NCBI GenBank assembly: GCA_963991775.1
Contig: CAXDRM010000049.1
Location: 1 to 10,063 of the forward strand
Direction: 5' to 3'
DNA: 10,063 nucleotides
Source: CAXDRM01 sp963991775
GTDB lineage: Bacteria > Pseudomonadota > Alphaproteobacteria > Rickettsiales > JABIRX01
A model generated the notes under the pieces. That model was not told the DNA's origin. It saw only the letters and a list, made by a program, of their open reading frames with translations, and did not search any database. Positions 7,534-10,063 of the stretch are shown here, in pieces. A program made the position numbers and the translations under genes. Each line of letters begins with the position of its first letter. The stretch's first letter is position 1.

Positions 7534-8337
7534 TTGCCACGCTCTGACAACATCGTAAATTTCTGCCAAGGTTAAATCTTCAGCACGTTTATTACTATCA
7601 ATATGCTCTAGCTTCAGCTGATATTTTTTGAAAAAACTATTTAATTTTTTACGTCTAGCTGCAAAAAGATTTTTACTCACCTCTTCTAAAGCAGCTATAG
7701 TTAAATCAGCAGGTAATTTTCTGTTATATTTAAAATGCAGCACTAGTGAATCAATTTTTGGTTCAGGATAAAAAGCTTTCTTACTTACTTTTACGACTTT
7801 TTTAACATCATAAAATGATTGCACTAAAACTGCTAAACGTGAAAAATTTTTGCTACCTGTAGTTGCTAATAAACGTTCAGCAAATTCTTTTTGTAGCATT
7901 AAAATTAACTCAGGAATTTGCTCTGCATGTTGCATTGCTTTTACTAAGAAAGGGCTGCTAATATTGTAAGGCAAATTTGAGATAATGCTAAATTCATTAC
8001 CAAACTCACTAAAATCTAGCTTCAACACATCCGCAAAGATTAATTCAATATCTGCATCTTGTGTTGCTTTAAGATCCTTTAGAAATTTTTTAAATTTATT
8101 ATCAAGCTCAATCAAAAATAATTTTTGTGGCTTGAGTGCAATAATCTCGCGCGTTAAACAGGCGGGCCCAGGGCCAATCTCTAAAATTACCACTGGCTTT
8201 TCTTGTTCGAGAGCTGCAGCAATTTTATGTGTTAAGGAATGATTTATAATAAAATTTTGACCAAATTTTTTCTCAGCAAGCAGCTGATATTTATTGATAA
8301 GCTCTTTGGTCGAATAATTAAAAAGATTTTCTTTCAA
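7522..8337 (-). CDS. rsmA: 16S rRNA dimethyladenosine methyltransferase RsmA (KsgA)
   Basis: RsmA uses SAM to dimethylate two adjacent adenines in the 3' hairpin of 16S rRNA during late 30S assembly. Visible motifs are KKFGQNF (23-29), the SAM-binding EIGPGPACLTREI (53-65), acidic IELD (76-79), ADVLKLD (102-108), the catalytic NLPYN (121-125), FYPEPKIDS (189-197) and FAARRKKL (225-232). At 271 residues the length is normal. The start is a TTG at 8337, lying inside the surA 3' end with a 20-base overlap. AGG sits about 10 bases before it, and no ATG or GTG occurs between there and KKFGQNF. The low-efficiency start plus overlap suggests translation coupled to surA. The surA-rsmA order is common in proteobacteria, but the pdxA gene that usually sits between them is missing here. 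Confidence 0.96.
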   Translation of the reverse strand: MKENLFNYSTKELINKYQLLAEKKFGQNFIINHSLTHKIAAALEQEKPVVILEIGPGPACLTREIIALKPQKLFLIELDNKFKKFLKDLKATQDADIELIFADVLKLDFSEFGNEFSIISNLPYNISSPFLVKAMQHAEQIPELILMLQKEFAERLLATTGSKNFSRLAVLVQSFYDVKKVVKVSKKAFYPEPKIDSLVLHFKYNRKLPADLTIAALEEVSKNLFAARRKKLNSFFKKYQLKLEHIDSNKRAEDLTLAEIYDVVRAWQLLK

Positions 8338-9259
8338 TGTAAGTGGACCTGCGCAAATTTTTTAAATAGCTTTCTGCTTTAGCTTCAATCTTTTGTAAGA
8401 ATAATTTTTTATAGAGCTCATCTTTAATCTTTTCATCATCAATATCATTATTTAAAGCGCGCTTAGCATGTAACTTAACTAATAATACTGCTTGTTCCGT
8501 TGCAACAGGCTGAGTAAATTCTGCAGGTTGTAAATTATTAACTATATTTCTTAATTCTTCAGGTAGATCTGCAAGTAATTTCCAATTTTGTTTTTCTTGT
8601 GCTGCACCAATATTAAACTCATTGGCAATATCACTAAATTTTGCTTCACCAGAAGATATTTTATTATAAAGCTGTTCTGCTAATTTTTGCACCTCTGCTT
8701 TTGCCTCTGGCTTAGCTATAGGTAAGGTGATGGTTTCTATTTGATATTCTGCTTGATCATTATTAGCTTTGATGAGGCTGATATAATCTTCTAATTCAAC
8801 ATCTGTAACTCTAATTTGTGGTCTAATGCGATAAATCACTAAATTTTGCCAATTTAATGAGCTTTGTAATTGATCTTTAAAAATCTCTAAGGGTATTTGA
8901 TTAGCACTTAATGCTTGTTCAAACTTTTCAAGATTCATTTGACGCTCTGTCGCTAAATTTTGATAGGATTTTTCAAGATCAGCTTCTGAAGCAACTATAT
9001 CATATTTTTTAGCTTCAATATTTTGAATTTTTTCAGTGATGAGTAATTCTAAGATTTGATTTTGTAATTGCCTTAATTCTGCTGCTGCAAAATTTCTACC
9101 GCTAGTTAGGGCAATAATTTTTAGACGTTGTTCCACATCATAATTAGTAATCACCTCATTACCTACAACTGCAACTATAGAGATTTGCTGGCTATTTGCC
9201 TGAGCAATATTAAATATAAAAAATAAAGAGCAGAAAATTGTGAAAATTTTTTTTAGCAT
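8318..9259 (-). CDS. surA: SurA-like periplasmic chaperone (peptidyl-prolyl isomerase family)
   Basis: This is probably the periplasmic chaperone that escorts outer-membrane proteins to the BAM complex. The 313-residue protein begins with a clear signal peptide (about 1-21, KK followed by a Phe/Ile/Leu core, ending AQA). The SurA N-domain hallmark VAVVGNEVITNYDVEQRLKI (29-48) follows, then a helical region to about 160. Residues about 171-265 are one parvulin-like domain (YQIETITLPI, KFSDIANEF, LPEELRNIVNNLQPAEFTQPV) lacking a clear active-site signature. The C-terminal helix (about 273-305) completes the split chaperone core. E. coli SurA is 428 residues with two parvulin domains, so this is the short one-domain form, likely chaperone rather than isomerase. 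It is the first gene of the surA-rsmA pair. lptD, often upstream, is absent; a non-coding repeat region takes its place. Confidence 0.85.
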   Translation of the reverse strand: MLKKIFTIFCSLFFIFNIAQANSQQISIVAVVGNEVITNYDVEQRLKIIALTSGRNFAAAELRQLQNQILELLITEKIQNIEAKKYDIVASEADLEKSYQNLATERQMNLEKFEQALSANQIPLEIFKDQLQSSLNWQNLVIYRIRPQIRVTDVELEDYISLIKANNDQAEYQIETITLPIAKPEAKAEVQKLAEQLYNKISSGEAKFSDIANEFNIGAAQEKQNWKLLADLPEELRNIVNNLQPAEFTQPVATEQAVLLVKLHAKRALNNDIDDEKIKDELYKKLFLQKIEAKAESYLKNLRRSTYIERKSF

Positions 9260-9381
9260 GTGGCAATATTTTTATTCTGCGTGATAATATCATTCCCTAA
9301 ATTATATATATAGTATTTATTGACTTTTTTAGTATTGCCTCTATTTTCTTGATCTCGATTGCTAAATAGCAATCTAAATAA
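9260..9381. other. Intergenic leader between surA and the tandem repeat, with one hairpin
   Basis: No gene is visible in this A/T-rich stretch. It holds a perfect hairpin at 9357-9374 (arms GATTGCT / AGCAATC, loop AAAT). It also holds TTGCCTCT (9335-9342), which is the inverse of AGAGGCAA at 9390-9397 in the first repeat copy, so the two could pair around the hairpin. GGCAATA (9262-9268) is likewise inverted at 9333-9339. The hairpin lacks a following T-run on either strand and so is not a standard terminator. Confidence 0.5.
9301..9306 (-). promoter_or_regulatory. Possible -10 box for surA-rsmA
   Basis: Read on the minus strand this is TATAAT, 41 bases before the surA ATG, in an A/T-only stretch. 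No acceptable -35 box is seen 16-18 bases upstream, so this is only a candidate. Confidence 0.3.
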
Positions 9382-9433
9382 GCCGCATAAGAGGCAAGTT
9401 TTAATTTAGCTTATTATGATGGCATTTTTGGAG

Positions 9434-9497
9434 AGCTTAATTGCAAAAATTACGGAATGTACAAATAGTACATGAGTAAATTTTTGACGATTAAAGC
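9434..9497. repeat. Nested palindrome A, copy 1
   Basis: This is a 64-base imperfect inverted repeat made of three stacked stems: a 6-bp core with loop AAATA at 9463-9467, a middle stem of about 10 bp with one bulge, and an outer stem of about 7 bp. Both strands would fold, as DNA cruciform or RNA hairpin. The same element recurs 166 bases on. Confidence 0.85.
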
Positions 9498-9508
9498 GAA
9501 CCACTCTG

Positions 9509-9542
9509 CTGAAATAGCTTTAGCAAAGCTAAACTGTTTCAG
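9509..9542. repeat. Palindrome B, copy 1
   Basis: A 7-bp stem with a 3-base AGC loop (9522-9524) is capped outside by CTGAAA / TTTCAG with AACTG bulged on one side. It ends 5 bases before the repeat boundary at 9548. No T-run follows, so it does not look like an intrinsic terminator. Confidence 0.85.
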
Positions 9543-9599
9543 AAAAGGCCGCATAAGAGGCAAGTTTTAATTTAGCTTATTATGATGGCATTTTTGGAG

Positions 9600-9663
9600 A
9601 GCTTAATTGCAAAAATTACGGAATGTACAAATAGTACATGAGTAAATTTTTGACGATTAAAGC
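9600..9663. repeat. Nested palindrome A, copy 2
   Basis: Identical to the palindrome at 9434-9497, inside the second 166-bp copy. Confidence 0.85.
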
Positions 9664-9674
9664 GAACCACTCTG

Positions 9675-9708
9675 CTGAAATAGCTTTAGCAAAGCTAAAC
9701 TGTTTCAG
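9675..9708. repeat. Palindrome B, copy 2
   Basis: Identical to the palindrome at 9509-9542. It is followed by the GCCGCATAAGAGGCAA stub and then the tRNA, so it is the last hairpin before the tRNA gene. Confidence 0.85.
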
Positions 9709-9739
9709 AAAAGGCCGCATAAGAGGCAAATTAAATTGG

Positions 9740-9815
9740 GGGCGCTTAGCTCAGTTGGTAGAGCAACTGACTTTTAATCAGCAGGTCCAGGGTTCGAATC
9801 CCTGAGCGCCTACCA
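9740..9815 (+). tRNA. tRNA-Lys (anticodon UUU), CCA encoded
   Basis: The 76-base cloverleaf is complete. It has acceptor GGGCGCT / AGCGCCT, TA at positions 8-9, D stem GCTC / GAGC, anticodon loop CTTTTAA with UUU at 9773-9775, variable AGGTC, T arm CAGGG-TTCGAAT-CCCTG, discriminator A and genomic CCA. UUU reads AAA and AAG lysine codons. Two pairs are off: the first acceptor pair is G1-U72, where tRNA-Lys normally has G-C, and the top anticodon-stem pair is A27-C43, a mismatch where related tRNAs have G-C or G-U. Both differ from the usual form by one transition. The gene is flanked by the 166-bp repeat upstream and an IS-like repeat downstream. It is probably functional. Confidence 0.96.
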
Positions 9816-9827
9816 TTTCTTTTTGGG

Positions 9828-9877
9828 GTCCGTTCCGGACACATGGGTTACAGAATATTCCGATCACATGGGTTACA
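9828..9877 (+). repeat. Paired 20-bp direct repeats with leading hairpin, possible IS end
   Basis: TTCCGGACACATGGGTTACA (9833-9852) and TTCCGATCACATGGGTTACA (9858-9877) differ at two bases and are spaced 25 bases start to start. The first is preceded by a small hairpin, GTCCG / CGGAC with loop TTC (9828-9840). The block begins about 12 bases after the tRNA CCA. From memory, CACATGGGTTAC repeats of this kind occur at the ends of IS481-type insertion sequences. No transposase is present in the window, so this would be a terminal fragment or the start of an element continuing past the edge. Confidence 0.55.
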
Positions 9878-9922
9878 CTTTAGACAATAAAAAAGGGTTA
9901 TCTAAAGGCTCATGCACTGCGA

Positions 9923-10046
9923 GGCGCAAAAAACAATTAAGAAAATTGTTTTTAGCCGCAGCCAGCACTAAGCTATGCTTAGTCTGGAATGAGCACACGC
10001 AGAAATTTGCTCGACCTAGCTTCGCCAATTTTACCTAGTAAAATTG
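9923..10046. other. Run of four stem-loops downstream of the tRNA
   Basis: Four inverted repeats follow one another. The first is AAAAACAATT / AATTGTTTTT (9929-9953, loop AAGAA), with an outer GGC / GCC at 9923-9925 and 9955-9957. The second is CCAG-C-ACTAAGC / GCTTAGT-CTGG (9962-9987, loop TAT, one bulged C). The third is GAGCA / TGCTC (9991-10012), and the fourth is CAATTTTAC / GTAAAATTG (10026-10046, loop CTA). Spacers are 3 to 13 bases. A 71-codon open frame from a TTG at 9823 crosses this area but has no family resemblance and is largely made of the repeats, so I treat the region as non-coding. The first stem could act as a terminator on either strand because it is flanked by A and T runs. 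Confidence 0.6.
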
Positions 10047-10063
10047 AAAAGCACGCAAAAGAA

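Larger units (their letters stand above)
9382..9729. repeat. 166-bp tandem repeat: two perfect copies plus a 16-bp stub
   Basis: The copies run 9382-9547 and 9548-9713 and match at every base by eye. The first 16 bases of a third copy (9714-9729, GCCGCATAAGAGGCAA) then stop 10 bases before the tRNA. Each copy contains two strong inverted repeats. Element A (9434-9497 and 9600-9663) is a nested stem with core arms ATGTAC / GTACAT, outer arms CAAAAATTAC / GTAAATTTTTG (one bulged T) and outermost AGCTTAAT / ATTAAAGC. Element B (9509-9542 and 9675-9708) has core arms TAGCTTT / AAAGCTA around an AGC loop, inside CTGAAA / TTTCAG. No open frame of note crosses the unit. Perfect identity implies recent duplication or conversion. 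The function is unknown; a dispersed palindromic element or a small structured RNA are the main options. Confidence 0.95.

Noticed and set aside
9320..9347. Plus-strand promoter TTGACT with 16 bases to TATTTT, aimed at the repeat and tRNA
   Set aside because: The -10 box is weak and such matches are frequent in A/T-rich DNA. A TATGAT in each repeat copy (9415-9420, 9581-9586) has no -35 partner either.
9357..9374. Intrinsic terminator at the GATTGCT hairpin
   Set aside because: There is no T-run after the stem on either strand.
9382..9729. CRISPR array
   Set aside because: The unit is 166 bases, tandem without spacers and only two copies long, so there is no repeat-spacer alternation.
9823..10038. 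71-codon open frame after the tRNA, starting at TTG
   Set aside because: It begins in the direct-repeat block, has no ribosome site and no recognisable motif, and runs through four inverted repeats. Non-coding structure explains it better.

Overview
The window is AT-rich and gene-dense. It reads as chromosomal DNA of a Gram-negative bacterium, because it encodes periplasmic signal peptides, a SurA-type chaperone and an MscS channel. Low GC, compact overlapping genes, a one-parvulin-domain SurA next to rsmA, and a cyclophilin and RmuC-like motif of the kind I associate with alphaproteobacteria suggest a host-associated or otherwise AT-drifted alphaproteobacterium. That assignment is inference; a 16S gene or protein trees would be needed to settle it.

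Layout. Positions 42-3901 (minus strand) form a tight four-gene run transcribed glmU > ispH > cyclophilin > mscS. The start of ispH lies inside the 3' end of glmU, and the next two gaps are 1 and 6 bases. The run covers UDP-GlcNAc synthesis, the last step of the MEP isoprenoid pathway, periplasmic proline isomerisation and osmotic safety release, so it is envelope-themed. Positions 3995-7533 (plus strand) hold a divergent two-gene unit. Its first gene is a membrane-anchored coiled-coil protein with a degenerate RmuC-like domain and a very acidic tail of about 338 residues. The second, 11 bases downstream, is an Nramp-fold transporter that lacks the DPGN metal motif. Positions 7522-9259 (minus strand) hold surA > rsmA. 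rsmA starts with TTG inside surA and ends overlapping the transporter tail to tail.

Positions 9260-10063 are mainly non-coding. They contain a hairpin, a 166-bp unit present as two perfect tandem copies plus a 16-bp stub of a third, then tRNA-Lys(UUU). Directly after the tRNA CCA come two near-identical 20-bp direct repeats that look like the end of an insertion sequence, followed by four consecutive stem-loops running to the window edge. This is the accessory part of the window.

The most unusual items are the RmuC-like/Nramp-like pair, in which both proteins have lost the hallmark active-site residues of their families, and the structured repeat block around the tRNA. No CRISPR array, rRNA gene, complete mobile element or recognisable defence operon was seen.
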